This document shows, piece after piece, positions 1 through 9,037 of a stretch of 64,000 nucleotides of DNA; position 1 is the first letter of the stretch; every line of letters starts with the position of its first letter. Source of the DNA: DASQPA01 sp963757335 (lineage in GTDB: Bacteria; Acidobacteriota; Thermoanaerobaculia; Multivoradales; UBA5704); assembly GCA_963757335.1 (NCBI GenBank), contig CAVWRJ010000025.1:930001-994000 (forward strand), given 5' to 3'. Both the position numbers and the translations under genes were made by a program. The notes beneath the pieces were generated by a model. That model had not been told where the DNA came from. It saw nothing but the letters and a program-made list of their open reading frames with translations, and did not search any database.

Positions 1-224
1 GGCTCGCGGACCTCTCGGCGCGCGAGATCTGGACCCTCGTCCCCCTCTGCATTTTTATGCTGTGGATCGGGGTGGCGCCGAACGCCTTCTTGCAGCCCAG
101 CCGGCCGGCTCTCGACAGCCTGCTGGCCAGCTACAAGGCACGGCTCGCCGAGGCGCCGCCCCCGGCTCCCGCCGTGCGGCCGCGGGTTGCCGGTGAACGG
201 GTGGCGCTGGAGGCGGGGCGATGA
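1..224 (+). CDS. nuoM: NADH-quinone oxidoreductase subunit M, C-terminal end (partial)
   Basis: The frame starting at base 3 is open from the window edge to a TGA at 222-224. It encodes the last 73 residues of a membrane protein: a hydrophobic helix around FMLWIGVAPNAFL, then a polar, Pro/Ala-rich tail. NuoM proteins typically end in this way (a last helix with a P-x-x-F/L segment, then a short tail). The stop overlaps the nuoN start as ATGA, so the two genes are translationally coupled in the nuo operon order M-N. The subunit would be one of the antiporter-like proton channels of complex I in the inner membrane. The call rests largely on position before nuoN, because most of the gene lies outside the window. 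Confidence 0.85.
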   Translation, partial: LADLSAREIWTLVPLCIFMLWIGVAPNAFLQPSRPALDSLLASYKARLAEAPPPAPAVRPRVAGERVALEAGR

Positions 225-1657
225 ACCAGACCGATCTGCTGAGCGTGATGCCGGAGCTCGTGCTCCTCCTCGGCGGGGTCCTCCTCCTCCTCCTGGACGC
301 CTTTGCCGTCGCCCTGCGGCGGGCCTTCACCGGCATCGGCCTCCTGGTGACCGCCGGGGCCGCCTTGGCGGCGCTCTCTACCCCCTACGGGCCGAGCTTC
401 AACCACCTGCTGGAGTCGACCGCGGCCACCCGGGCGCTGTCGCTCGTCGTCCTCCTCGCCACCTTCCTCTGCCTGCTCGCCTCCCAGGGCTACCTGCGGC
501 GGGAGCGCATCCTCTCCGGCGAATACCACGCGCTCCTCCTCTGGTGCGCCGTCGGGCTCCTCCTCATGCTGCGGGCGACCGAGCTGCTGACCATCTTCCT
601 CGCCCTGGAGACCCTGTCGCTCTGCCTCTATGCGTTGGCCGCCTTCAACCGGCGGGTGCAGGTGGGGACCGAGGCGGCCTTGAAGTACTTCTTGATGGGC
701 GCCTTCGTCTCGGCCTTCGTGCTCTACGGGCTCGCCCTGGTCTACGGGGCGGTCGGCAGCACCCGGCTCCCCGAGATCGCAAACTCGCTCCACAACACCG
801 GCCTGCCGGTGACGGCGAGCCTGGGCTTCCTCCTTCTGGTCGCCGGTTTCGGCTTCAAGATGAGCATCGTCCCCTTCCACGCCTGGGCGCCGGACACCTA
901 CCAGGGGGCGCCATCGCCGTTCGTCGCCTTCCTCTCGGTCGCGCCCAAGGCGTCCGCCGCCATGGTGCTCTTCCGGCTCCTCGAAGTGGTGTCCGAGGGA
1001 GCGGGGGGCGCTGCCGCGGCCAAGTGGATGCACGTCGTGGCCGCCCTCTCGGTGCTGTCGATGGTGGTGGGCAACCTCCTCGCCCTGGCCCAGCGCGACA
1101 TCAAGCGGATGCTCGCCTACTCCGGCATCGCCCACATGGGCTACCTGCTCCTCGCCCTGGTGGTGCTCGACCGCCAGTCGCTCACCCCGGTGATCGTTTA
1201 CCTCCTCGCCTACGTGCTGATGAACGCCGGCGCCTTCGCCATCGTCGGCATGCTCTACGCGCGGCCGGGAGAGCAGCACGCCATCTCCGACCTCGCCGGC
1301 TGGGGCTACCGCTACCCGGTGCTCGGCGGCTGCCTCGCCATCTGCATGCTGTCGCTGGGCGGCATCCCCCCTACCCTGGGCTTCCTCGGCAAGTACCTGG
1401 TGTTCTTGAACGCGGTGGGCGACGGCCTCGTCGGCCTGGCGGTCGTCGGCGTGCTCGCGAGCCTGGTGGGCGTCTTCTACTACCTGCGGGTCATCTACTA
1501 TCTCTACATGAAGAGCGAGGTGCACGAACCCGTGGGGCTCCTCCTCGACGGCTGGGGCCGGGCCGCCGCGGTGATTGCCGCCGCCGGTACCCTGGCCTTG
1601 GGAATCTGGCCGACCCGTCTCCTCTCCTGGCTGCTCGCGGCCTCCCCCTTCCGCTAA
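221..1657 (+). CDS. nuoN: NADH-quinone oxidoreductase subunit N
   Basis: 478 residues, almost wholly hydrophobic with about 14 predicted membrane helices, the normal length for NuoN. It is an antiporter-like subunit of respiratory complex I and takes part in proton pumping. Conserved residues of the family are visible: Glu130 in FLALETLSLCLY, Lys155 in ALKYF, Lys213 in GFGFKMSIVPFH followed by HAWAPDTYQGAP, and the later QRDIKRMLAYSGIAHMGY and FLGKYLVF segments. The ATG overlaps the nuoM stop. The next gene, rex, begins 18 bases after the stop, so the redox sensor is probably cotranscribed with the end of the nuo operon. No abnormality is seen. Confidence 0.97.
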   Translation: MNQTDLLSVMPELVLLLGGVLLLLLDAFAVALRRAFTGIGLLVTAGAALAALSTPYGPSFNHLLESTAATRALSLVVLLATFLCLLASQGYLRRERILSGEYHALLLWCAVGLLLMLRATELLTIFLALETLSLCLYALAAFNRRVQVGTEAALKYFLMGAFVSAFVLYGLALVYGAVGSTRLPEIANSLHNTGLPVTASLGFLLLVAGFGFKMSIVPFHAWAPDTYQGAPSPFVAFLSVAPKASAAMVLFRLLEVVSEGAGGAAAAKWMHVVAALSVLSMVVGNLLALAQRDIKRMLAYSGIAHMGYLLLALVVLDRQSLTPVIVYLLAYVLMNAGAFAIVGMLYARPGEQHAISDLAGWGYRYPVLGGCLAICMLSLGGIPPTLGFLGKYLVFLNAVGDGLVGLAVVGVLASLVGVFYYLRVIYYLYMKSEVHEPVGLLLDGWGRAAAVIAAAGTLALGIWPTRLLSWLLAASPFR

Positions 1658-1675
1658 GACTTTCGCTTCAGCTCC

Positions 1676-2302
1676 ATGCCTGAGCACGAAGAGGTCTCCC
1701 CGCTCACTTTAAACCGGCTCTCGTTTTACCTGCGGTGCCTGCGCCACCTCCAGGAGCAGGGGATCGCGCGCATCTCCTCCCAGGAGCTGGCCCGCCGGTA
1801 TCATCTCTCCGCCACCCAGATCCGGAAAGACCTGGCGCAGTTCGGCGAGTTCGGCATCCGCGGCGTCGGCTACGAGGTGGATCTCCTGGCCGAGCACCTG
1901 AACTCGCTCCTCGGGCTCGACCGCCGGCATGCCCTCCTGATCGTCGGCATGGGGAACCTCGGCTGCGCGCTCGCCCGCTATCTTGGCTTCAACTACGGCT
2001 CCTTCCATGTCGTCGCCGGGGTCGACAACGATCCCAAGGTGGTCGGGCGGAAGATCGGCAACTTCGTCGTCCACCACACCGACGAGCTGCCAGAGATGGT
2101 GACCGAGTCCGGGGCGGAGATCGGCGTCCTCGCCGTCCCCGCGGAGGCGGCGCAGCAGAACTACGACGCTCTGGCCGACGCCGGCATCCGCGGCGTCCTC
2201 AACTTCGCCCCCGTGCGGGTCAAGCGCCGCCCAGGGGTCCCGCTCAAGAACGTCGATCTGCGGATCAACTTGGAAGAGCTGGCGTTCTTCTTACGGGGTT
2301 AA
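1676..2302 (+). CDS. rex: Redox-sensing transcriptional repressor Rex
   Basis: 208 residues, typical of Rex. An N-terminal winged helix (about 1-75, with the Rex motif around QIRKDLAQFGEFGIRGVGY) is followed by a Rossmann domain. The NAD(H)-binding glycine motif GMGNLG lies at 91-96 and the acidic strand end is in AGVDND near 114-119. The C-terminal swap helix ends in NLEELAFFL. Rex dimers release DNA when NADH rises and control respiratory and fermentative genes. Its place directly behind nuoN fits control of, or coexpression with, complex I. I did not find a convincing Rex operator (inverted TTGTGAA half-sites) in the short flanks visible here. Confidence 0.96.
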   Translation: MPEHEEVSPLTLNRLSFYLRCLRHLQEQGIARISSQELARRYHLSATQIRKDLAQFGEFGIRGVGYEVDLLAEHLNSLLGLDRRHALLIVGMGNLGCALARYLGFNYGSFHVVAGVDNDPKVVGRKIGNFVVHHTDELPEMVTESGAEIGVLAVPAEAAQQNYDALADAGIRGVLNFAPVRVKRRPGVPLKNVDLRINLEELAFFLRG

Positions 2303-2425
2303 AGCCCGGCTTCACAAAGCTTCCACAAAATTTTCCATGCCGTAATACCATTTTATATTGCCGTTTTAAAAATCTGCAGGAAATCGATCGATTGAGGGTT
2401 ATACATGCGTTAATCTCCTTCAGCC

Positions 2426-4711
2426 GTGAACGTCTCCACCCGATCCGTCCGCCCTCGCCTCCAGATTCGGCTCGCCCTCCTCGCCCTGCTTGCCATAGCT
2501 CTCGCCCTGGGCGCCTGCCAGGCACTGCCGCGGGTGCCGCCCGGGCTCCTCTTCGACCCGCAGATGGGGCCGGCCGAGCAGACCTACTTCCGGCAGACTT
2601 TCGAGGATCGCCCGGACAGCATCCGGCTCGGGCCGGGCTGGTTCGAGGAAGAGGAAAACTGGGGGGTGGACCACCCCGGCGTCTCCTGGGCGGGGCCCCA
2701 GGCGCGCCTCTACTTCGGCGCTCCGCAGGTCCGGCCGGCCGAGCTCGTGGCCCTGGTCGCCCCGCTCGCCTATCCCGGAGCCCCCGGGCAGACGGTGACC
2801 CCGCTCCTGAACGGCCGGGAGCTCCCCACCCTCGCCGTGGCCCAGGGCTGGAGCGAGATCCGCATCCCCCTGCCGGAGGACGCCCTGACCTCGCCGGTCA
2901 ACACCCTCGAATTGCGGTTCGCCCACGCCGCCGTCCCCTCTGAGGTGGGGGCCGGCAAGGACACCCGGAGCCTCGCCGCCGCCTTCAACCTGCTCGCCGT
3001 CGTGCCGCGCGGCGAGCCGCTCGCCGCGGAGCGCTCGACCCTTCTCGGCCAGGGCGCCGGGCGCCAGCTCGTCCTGCGGCGCGAGCCCATCGCCCTCCCC
3101 CTGCCGCCGGCCACCCGCTACGAGATCCGGCTCGGCGCGGTCCGCGGCGCCGGCCAGCGCCTCGCCGTCGACTTCGACGACTCCAGAAGCCCGCGGCGCC
3201 GGCTGTGGGAGGGACCTGCCGAGGAGGCCGCCTGGCGCCGTTTCACGATCGAGACCCGGCAGCCGCGAACGGCGCGGCTCCTGCTCAGCCGGCAGCTCGA
3301 CAGGCAGGTCCCGACGACCGCCAGAACAGCAGGCCTGGCCGTCGAGATGTCGGCCCCCGAGGTCTACGCCCGGCCGGAACGCGAGCACCGGGGAGGGCCG
3401 CCCGACGTCTTTCTCTATCTGATCGACACCCTGCGGGCGGACGCGGTCGGGGTCTACGGCGCCCAGCGCGCCACGACCCCCTGGATCGATCGCTTCAGCC
3501 GCGACGCCCTGGTCTTCTCCGCGGCCCGGAGCCCCGCCTCCTGGACTCTCCCCGCGACGACCTCCATCCTCTCCGGGCTCTACCCCTCCCGGCACGGCAT
3601 GGTCGTCCCGGGCGCCCGCCTCTCCGCCCAGTCCTCCTGGCTCCCCGCCCTCCTCTCGCGGCACGGCTACGAGACGATCGGGATCTCGCAGTGGCTCCTG
3701 GGCGGCGACACCTTCGGCCTCGACCGCGGCTTCAGTAGCTTCTACGTCAACATCCGCCAGAACAGCAAGACGCGGTCGGCGGCGGCCCGCTGGTTCCTCT
3801 GGCGCCACCTGCTCTCTCGCCAGCAGCCGGAGAGGCCCCTCTTCTGCTACCTGCACGTCGTCGACCCCCACGCCCGCTACAGCCCCGGACCCCGGGACCG
3901 GAGCTTCGCCGACGAGCAGCCCGGAACCCTGCCGGCGGAGCTCTACGAACCCTATGCCTTCATGAAGGAGGGCCTGGGGAGGAATCCCGACGACGTCGCC
4001 CACATGCGCGCCCTCTACGACGGCGAGGTCGAAGCCGCCGACCGCCAGTTCGGCGGCTTTTTAGCCCAGCTGAAGTTCTTCGATCTCTATGACGAGAGCC
4101 TGGTCATCCTGGTCGGCGATCACGGCGAGGAGTTCGCCGAGCACGGCGGCTTCGACCACGGCCGGACCCTCTACGAGGAGCTCCTCCGCGTCCCCCTGAT
4201 CGTCAAGCTCCCGCGCTCCTGGAAGCTCTCGGGCCGAATCGCGACGCCGGTCAGCACCCTGGACCTCGCTCCCACCATCCTGGAGGTCGCCGGCGGCGGA
4301 GCGGCCGGGCAGGGCTTCGAGGGCGCCAGCCTCCTCGCCGCCGCCCGCGGCGCGAGCGGCAATACCGGTGGTGAGAACGAGCGCCGTCCCCTCTTCTCCG
4401 AGACCGAGATCGATACGCTGAATTTAAAGGCGGCCCTCCTGGGGACGGTCAAGTGCATCGCGAACGCCGCCGGGATCGACCGTAACGCCCGGCCGGCGCC
4501 GCCCTTCGAAGCCTTCGACCTGGCGCGCGATCCCCGCGAGCGGTCGCCCCTCTCCCCCACCGGCCGCGGCGTAGAGCGCTGCAAGCGTGAGCTCCAGGCC
4601 TGGATTGCTCACCCCGGGGAGGGGCTCGCCGGACGGCATCCCCTGGCGGCAATGGCACCTCTGGCCCCCGAAGACCAGGCGAAGCTGCGCGCTCTCGGCT
4701 ACCTCCGCTGA
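2426..4711 (+). CDS. Sulfatase-fold (alkaline phosphatase superfamily) lipoprotein, non-FGly active site
   Basis: 761 residues from a GTG start. A basic N-terminus and hydrophobic stretch end in a lipobox (LGAC, Cys near 30), so the protein is probably a lipoprotein. Residues about 40-320 form a beta-rich domain I cannot name. A sulfatase-type metal-dependent hydrolase domain starts near 326 with FLYLIDTLRAD and continues to the metal site VGDHGEEF (Asp565-His566). At the catalytic position the usual C/S-x-P-x-R signature is replaced: the segment SWTLPATTSILSG puts Thr374 where the formylglycine Cys or Ser sits, and the Arg is missing. It is thus unlikely to be a formylglycine sulfatase. Phosphotransferase or phosphodiesterase activity is possible. 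AT-rich sequence (2303-2425) separates it from rex and probably holds its promoter. Confidence 0.85.
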   Translation: MNVSTRSVRPRLQIRLALLALLAIALALGACQALPRVPPGLLFDPQMGPAEQTYFRQTFEDRPDSIRLGPGWFEEEENWGVDHPGVSWAGPQARLYFGAPQVRPAELVALVAPLAYPGAPGQTVTPLLNGRELPTLAVAQGWSEIRIPLPEDALTSPVNTLELRFAHAAVPSEVGAGKDTRSLAAAFNLLAVVPRGEPLAAERSTLLGQGAGRQLVLRREPIALPLPPATRYEIRLGAVRGAGQRLAVDFDDSRSPRRRLWEGPAEEAAWRRFTIETRQPRTARLLLSRQLDRQVPTTARTAGLAVEMSAPEVYARPEREHRGGPPDVFLYLIDTLRADAVGVYGAQRATTPWIDRFSRDALVFSAARSPASWTLPATTSILSGLYPSRHGMVVPGARLSAQSSWLPALLSRHGYETIGISQWLLGGDTFGLDRGFSSFYVNIRQNSKTRSAAARWFLWRHLLSRQQPERPLFCYLHVVDPHARYSPGPRDRSFADEQPGTLPAELYEPYAFMKEGLGRNPDDVAHMRALYDGEVEAADRQFGGFLAQLKFFDLYDESLVILVGDHGEEFAEHGGFDHGRTLYEELLRVPLIVKLPRSWKLSGRIATPVSTLDLAPTILEVAGGGAAGQGFEGASLLAAARGASGNTGGENERRPLFSETEIDTLNLKAALLGTVKCIANAAGIDRNARPAPPFEAFDLARDPRERSPLSPTGRGVERCKRELQAWIAHPGEGLAGRHPLAAMAPLAPEDQAKLRALGYLR

Positions 4712-4724
4712 AGCACGGAAACCC

Positions 4725-5027
4725 TCACAGCACCGCCCCCAGCTCGCCGGGGACGATCGTCCGGCAGTGAGGGCAGACGAGGACCCGGCCGCTCCTCGGC
4801 AGGGAGGAGACGAAGTTGACCTTCGCCCGGTAGAGCCGGACGACGTAGAGCTTGTCGATCTCCTGCTTGCAGTGGCAGCAGAGGACCGGCTGCTCGAGCC
4901 CATAGGTGGCGGGGAGGGTGCTCCGCCAGTCGGCGCCGCCCGCATCGACGGGCGTATTGGCGGGCGTAGTGACGGGGGCGTCGATCTCCTCGTCCTCGCC
5001 GGGGCTCTTCTTCTTGGGATCGTCCAT
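4725..5027 (-). CDS. Small zinc-ribbon protein of unknown function
   Basis: 100 residues. The first 45 are acidic and disordered-looking. The rest contains two Cys pairs, CCHCKQEID and CPHCRT, about 30 residues apart, as in zinc ribbons that bind one Zn. No enzyme motif is seen. It is convergent with the sulfatase-fold gene (14 bases between stops) and reads in the same direction as the glycosyltransferase gene upstream of it. A regulator or protein-interaction role is possible, but nothing in the sequence decides this. Confidence 0.75.
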   Translation of the reverse strand: MDDPKKKSPGEDEEIDAPVTTPANTPVDAGGADWRSTLPATYGLEQPVLCCHCKQEIDKLYVVRLYRAKVNFVSSLPRSGRVLVCPHCRTIVPGELGAVL

Positions 5028-5108
5028 GGGAGTGTGACGGCATTCTGGCGGTGAAGGCTCCGGCCCGTCAAGCGACGTCCGCGTTATGACGTTCTCCGTT
5101 CGGCGACG

Positions 5109-6743
5109 TCAGGCGGCCTTCCGACGCGGGGCGGCGGTGAACACGAGCGGCCCCACTCGCCGCTCTCCCCGGAAGGGGACGGTCGTCAGATAGAAGTTCT
5201 TGTCGTGGCTGCCGACCGCGCCGGGGCCCAGGGGGAGGCGGACGCCGGGCGGCCCGGAGAGAACGAAGAGAAGCCGCTCGGTCCCGGCGGGCATCTCGAT
5301 CTGGGAGAGCTCCTTCCTCAGCGGCTCGTGGCCCCGGGCGACGAGGGCGAAGTCCTCCTCCGGCACCGCCATCACGACCAGGTACTCCGGCAGGTACCAC
5401 TGGAGATGCCGGTGCCAGGAATAGAGGAATCCCTCGGCCCCGGCCGAGCCCGTGCCGGAGAGCTCGGCGGCGACGAGGACGGTCGATTCCGGCGGGTACT
5501 GGCGGACGGTGGCGATCATCCCGTCCAGCTCGCGCTCGTAGGTGGCGATCGTCCCGCGGTTGAATTCGTTCCGGAAGGGGAACCAGAGCCGGTTCTGCTC
5601 CTCCCCCCGATCCGCCCCGAAGAGGAAGAGCCCGCCGCCGACCGCCACCGCGACCCCGAAGGCGAGAGCGCGGCCGCGGGGAGACCCGAGGCCGGCGACC
5701 GCCATGAGGGCCAGGCAGGCGAGGAGGGCCGGCAGGTGGACTAAGGTGTAGCCCGCCTTGGTGATGTGGAAGAGGGCGAAGAAGAGCATCGGTGGCAGGG
5801 CCCAGGCGGCGAGGAACGCCGCTCGCGCCCCGAAGAGCCGGCCCGCCTTGAGCGCTCCCGGCGCGACGACAAAGAGCGCGAGCAGGGCGAGAGCGCCGGG
5901 GAGCACCCCCTGAATCGCCCACTTGGCGAGCACCGTGAGGTTGTGCGAGAGCGCCCCCCACCCCGCGCCGTAGAGGATCGAGGTCTGGGGCAGGAGGGTG
6001 GCGAAGTGCTCGGCGCTGATCCTCCGGTAGGCGCCGTACCCCCCGGCGAGGGCGCAGAGCGGCACGAACCAGGCGAGGACGAGAGCGCCCCCGAGCGCGG
6101 CGCCGCCGAAGAGCAGGCCCCAGCTCAGCCGGCCGCGCCGCCAGGCCCGGTAGACCCCATAGAGAAAGAGCGGACCCAGAAGGATCATGGTCGACTGCCG
6201 GAGCCCCCCCACCAGGGCGAAGAGGGCACAGGCGCCGAGGAAGTTTCCACGGCTCTCCCCCATCCGCCACGCCGCCCAGGCCACCGCCACCGTCAGCCCC
6301 CCCTCGACGGCGTAGAGGAGCGGCAGCTCGCCGTAGAACCAGAGCAGCGGGTTGAAGATGTAGAGGGCGGCGGCGAAGAGGCCAGGCCAGCAGGAGCCAA
6401 CCGACCCAGTACCGTCGGCGGCCAGCCCGGTGACGAGGAGGACGAGGAGCGCCGCCCCGAGGCCGGAGGCGAGGATCGACAGGCCGACCATGCCGTGAAG
6501 GGAATCGATCCCGAGGACGGCGAGGAGCTTCAGGAGACCGATGTAGAGCGGGTACCCCGGAGGGTGGGGGTGATGGGCCGCGAGGTCGTACTTCTCCACC
6601 CCGAGGGCGAACTGGATCGAGTCGTGATCCCACATCCGCCGGGCGGCAAAGGGGATCCGGGTGAGGACGCCAGCGACGCCCGCCGCCAGGGCGGCGGAGC
6701 GCAGGCGGGCGGTACCCGCGGCCGAGGTGAGCGGCTTCTCCAA
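5109..6743 (-). CDS. GT-C type membrane glycosyltransferase (polyprenyl-sugar dependent)
   Basis: 544 residues with about 11 membrane helices. Near the N-terminus, a periplasmic loop carries WDHDSIQFALG followed by HPHPPGYPLYI. This combination of an acidic catalytic D-x-D-like motif and P-P-G-Y/H-P-L is typical of the GT-C proteins related to DUF2723 and ArnT/PMT, which use lipid-linked sugars outside the membrane. The C-terminal 130 residues are soluble and probably periplasmic. The start is a TTG; no ATG or GTG lies between it and the preceding in-frame stop. The acceptor is unknown. It could glycosylate an envelope lipid or protein. Confidence 0.82.
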   Translation of the reverse strand: MEKPLTSAAGTARLRSAALAAGVAGVLTRIPFAARRMWDHDSIQFALGVEKYDLAAHHPHPPGYPLYIGLLKLLAVLGIDSLHGMVGLSILASGLGAALLVLLVTGLAADGTGSVGSCWPGLFAAALYIFNPLLWFYGELPLLYAVEGGLTVAVAWAAWRMGESRGNFLGACALFALVGGLRQSTMILLGPLFLYGVYRAWRRGRLSWGLLFGGAALGGALVLAWFVPLCALAGGYGAYRRISAEHFATLLPQTSILYGAGWGALSHNLTVLAKWAIQGVLPGALALLALFVVAPGALKAGRLFGARAAFLAAWALPPMLFFALFHITKAGYTLVHLPALLACLALMAVAGLGSPRGRALAFGVAVAVGGGLFLFGADRGEEQNRLWFPFRNEFNRGTIATYERELDGMIATVRQYPPESTVLVAAELSGTGSAGAEGFLYSWHRHLQWYLPEYLVVMAVPEEDFALVARGHEPLRKELSQIEMPAGTERLLFVLSGPPGVRLPLGPGAVGSHDKNFYLTTVPFRGERRVGPLVFTAAPRRKAA

Positions 6744-6890
6744 GGAGAGCGATCCTAGGAGCTTGCGCGGCAGAACGCCACCCCCTTCTTAGCCTCCCTG
6801 GAGGCAAAAAGGCTCGCTCCAGCGAGGCGCCTGCCCGCCTTCGGTGCTGCTTGACATTCAACATGGGCGATAATGCTGATGAGGACTGAG

Positions 6891-7751
6891 ATGATGAGAG
6901 GTGTACTTTGCTTGGCGCTTTCGCTTCTCTTTGCTGGGGCCGTTCGGTCTATGGCGGCCCCCTGGACTCTTGGCGAGGATTGCAGACCCGAAGACCAGCA
7001 TAAATATGCTCAGTTCGAGCTAGCTGTGCGGACGGCCTCGCCGGGTTCGACGGTGTATGTCCCCAAGCCTTACCCGACGACGGATCCGCAGGTCATCCAG
7101 GACTTCCTATACCAGTACAAGAGTCTAGAACGCGAAAAAGCCGATCCCAAGAAACTTCCAAAGGGTGAGCTGCCGTTGTTGAACGGTATCCTGGAGAGCA
7201 CCGTCACGTTTACCGTTCAGAAGGTTGCGGACTGGACTCCCGGACGCTGCGGCAAGGAACAGAGGAACGATTTTCTCTACCTGATTCGCATCTTCGATGC
7301 CGCGAGCGGGGCGGAGATCTCGCGCGTCACCCTCCGTGCGAGCGGTCTTTGGTCGTCAAAAAGCAACTACTCCAGTAGTGCCCCGTTCGCCCCGCTCCCG
7401 ACCCCAGAAGTAGCGACGCGGCAGGTCGCCGCCGCCAATAACCTCCAGGGGGAGGCTCCGCAGTACATCGTTTCCCTGGGATCGATCTATTGCCCCTGGT
7501 CTGCGCCCTGTCTGGCTTTTCGACAGGGGAACGACGCCTACGTTTTCCACCGCGCGGACGGACTCTTCAAGATAGCGGGCGCGGAGCCGCGCGTTGTTCT
7601 GGAACCTGGTGAGCACATCGAGTCAGCGCACCAGAAGGGGGTTCTCCCCGCCCTGCGTACAGACGGAACGGAGCGGCTGTTCCATCTCGGCGGCACGACC
7701 TGGACGATCGCCCGCAAGGTCCTCAGCCCACCGACAGTGAGCGCGCACTAG
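6891..7751 (+). CDS. Secreted protein of unknown function
   Basis: 286 residues from the ATG at 6891, which I prefer to the upstream ATGs at 6873 and 6879 because GAGGA lies at 6881-6885, just before it. The N-terminus is a clear signal peptide (MRGVLCLALSLLFAGAV, cleavage near AVRSMAA). The mature part has four to six Cys residues and no motif I recognise. GC content and codon use look lower than in the neighbours, which may mean a later arrival. It is convergent with rsmD. TTGACA at 6851 is upstream, but no -10 box sits at the right distance. Confidence 0.7.
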   Translation: MMRGVLCLALSLLFAGAVRSMAAPWTLGEDCRPEDQHKYAQFELAVRTASPGSTVYVPKPYPTTDPQVIQDFLYQYKSLEREKADPKKLPKGELPLLNGILESTVTFTVQKVADWTPGRCGKEQRNDFLYLIRIFDAASGAEISRVTLRASGLWSSKSNYSSSAPFAPLPTPEVATRQVAAANNLQGEAPQYIVSLGSIYCPWSAPCLAFRQGNDAYVFHRADGLFKIAGAEPRVVLEPGEHIESAHQKGVLPALRTDGTERLFHLGGTTWTIARKVLSPPTVSAH

Positions 7752-7778
7752 AGATCCGCCTTCCCCGATCTGTGGCAA

Positions 7779-8345
7779 CTACGGACGTAGGAGGCGATAG
7801 AAGCTGAGGCTGCTCTCGCCATAACGGCGGACGTCGGTGCGCTCCAGGGGACCCGCCGCCACCGGCGGCTCGTTCCGCGCGGAGTGCTCGACGACGATCT
7901 CGGCATCCTCGGCGCCAGAGTCGAGGAGCGGGGCGGCGGCTTCGAGGAGGGGGCCGTACTCGGCGAAGTCGTAGGGCGGATCGGCGAAGACCAGATCGAA
8001 CGGGCCGGCGCCCTCCGCGAGCAGCCGGGCGAGACCGGCAGGGAGTGGGAGACGGCGGATTGCGAAGCGCTCGGCGCCCACGGCCTCGGCGTTCTTCGTG
8101 AGGACGCGCACGGTCCGCGGATCGGCGTCGACCGCGAGGACCGAACGGGCGCCGCGGCCGGCCGCTTCGAGGCCCACCACCCCGCTGCCGGCGAAGAGGT
8201 CGAGGAAGCGGGCGCCGGAGATCCGCTCGCCCCAGATCGAGAACAGGGCCTCCCGCACCCGCCCCTCGGTGGGGCGCGCCCCCGGGGGCACCGCGAGGCC
8301 GCGGCCGCGGAACTCCCCGCCGCTCACCCGTACTCCGGGCCTCAT
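7779..8345 (-). CDS. rsmD: 16S rRNA (guanine966-N2)-methyltransferase
   Basis: 188 residues, the normal RsmD length. The family pattern is complete: an N-terminal RVSGGEFRGRGLAVPPG, then RPTEGRVREALFSIWG, the SAM-binding FLDLFAGSGVVGLEAAGRG, an acidic VDADPRT, and the catalytic N6/N2-type motif DPPYDF. It methylates G966 of 16S rRNA in the small subunit. The ATG overlaps the stop of the upstream gene (ATGA), which ties it to the cca operon. A long frame-compatible extension upstream is an antisense shadow of high-GC DNA; the ATG with MRPGVRVSGG is the family's normal start. Confidence 0.95.
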   Translation of the reverse strand: MRPGVRVSGGEFRGRGLAVPPGARPTEGRVREALFSIWGERISGARFLDLFAGSGVVGLEAAGRGARSVLAVDADPRTVRVLTKNAEAVGAERFAIRRLPLPAGLARLLAEGAGPFDLVFADPPYDFAEYGPLLEAAAPLLDSGAEDAEIVVEHSARNEPPVAAGPLERTDVRRYGESSLSFYRLLRP

Positions 8346-9037
8346 CGGCGGGCTCGCCGGACCAGCGACTCGAACTCGCGCCCCATCTCGACCCGCAGCA
8401 CATAGAGGGTGAGCGGCTGGTCGACCCCCAGGAGCTCGACCCCCTTGTCGTCGGCGGTGAAGGCGATCACCTCGAAGAGCTGGCCGTCGGTCCGTTTGAG
8501 CACGTCCCCGGGATGGGGCTCGTACCCCTCCGGCAGGTGCTCCTTCGGGTGGACGCCCCCGACGACCTTCCCGGCACAGTCTTCGACCACCCGGAGGACG
8601 CGCGAGAGCGGCAGTGGCAGAGCGTCGTAGCGGCCGAAGCGAAAGCTCCGCTCCGGCCGGTCGGCGAGCGCCAGACGGAGCTCGCAGCGCTCGACCCACT
8701 CTCCGTCCACCCCGCGCGGCAGCTGGTCGATCTCCCCCAGATTCTCCTCCCCGAGCCGCGCCAGCGCCCCATGGAGGGCGTCGGGGTCGAGCTCGGCGAG
8801 CCCCATGGCCTCCTTGCCCAGCTCCCCCTCGCGGAGACGGATGGTACCGTTGGCAAAGAGGGTGACCTGGCGCCGGCCGAGCGGGCTCGTGCAGTCGAAG
8901 TCGAAGACCTCGAACGAGCGATCGTCGCGAGCCCCGGAAAGACCGGCTGGCAGCGCGGCGGCGAGCGCTCCGGGAGGAGGCGGGAGTAGCACGCCCACGG
9001 CGAGGAAAAGCAGCCGGACGACGCCAAAGCGGCGCAT
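8342..9037 (-). CDS. Exported protein of unknown function
   Basis: 231 residues with a signal peptide (RLLFLAVGVLLPPPPGALAA). The mature domain begins with a strand-rich segment (FEVFDFDCTSPLGRRQVTLF, then ANGTIRLREG) that looks like a family of small periplasmic beta proteins, but I cannot name it. The C-terminal half contains GYEPHPGDVLKRTDGQLFEV and LYVLRVEM. The start codon overlaps the cca stop by one base (TGATG) and the stop overlaps the rsmD start, so the three are one transcript. Confidence 0.72.
   Translation of the reverse strand: MRRFGVVRLLFLAVGVLLPPPPGALAAALPAGLSGARDDRSFEVFDFDCTSPLGRRQVTLFANGTIRLREGELGKEAMGLAELDPDALHGALARLGEENLGEIDQLPRGVDGEWVERCELRLALADRPERSFRFGRYDALPLPLSRVLRVVEDCAGKVVGGVHPKEHLPEGYEPHPGDVLKRTDGQLFEVIAFTADDKGVELLGVDQPLTLYVLRVEMGREFESLVRRARR

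Noticed and set aside
131..1687. 518-codon minus-strand frame through nuoN
   Set aside because: It is antisense to an unmistakable nuoN, rich in Glu/His/Gly from the GC-rich complement, and matches no family.
2303..2425. Rex operator in the AT-rich gap after rex
   Set aside because: TTCACAA-like pieces occur, but not as an inverted pair with TTGTGAA.
6851..6876. TTGACA promoter for the secreted protein at 6891
   Set aside because: The nearest -10-like TAATGC is only 14 bases away and GATAAT 12; spacing is wrong.
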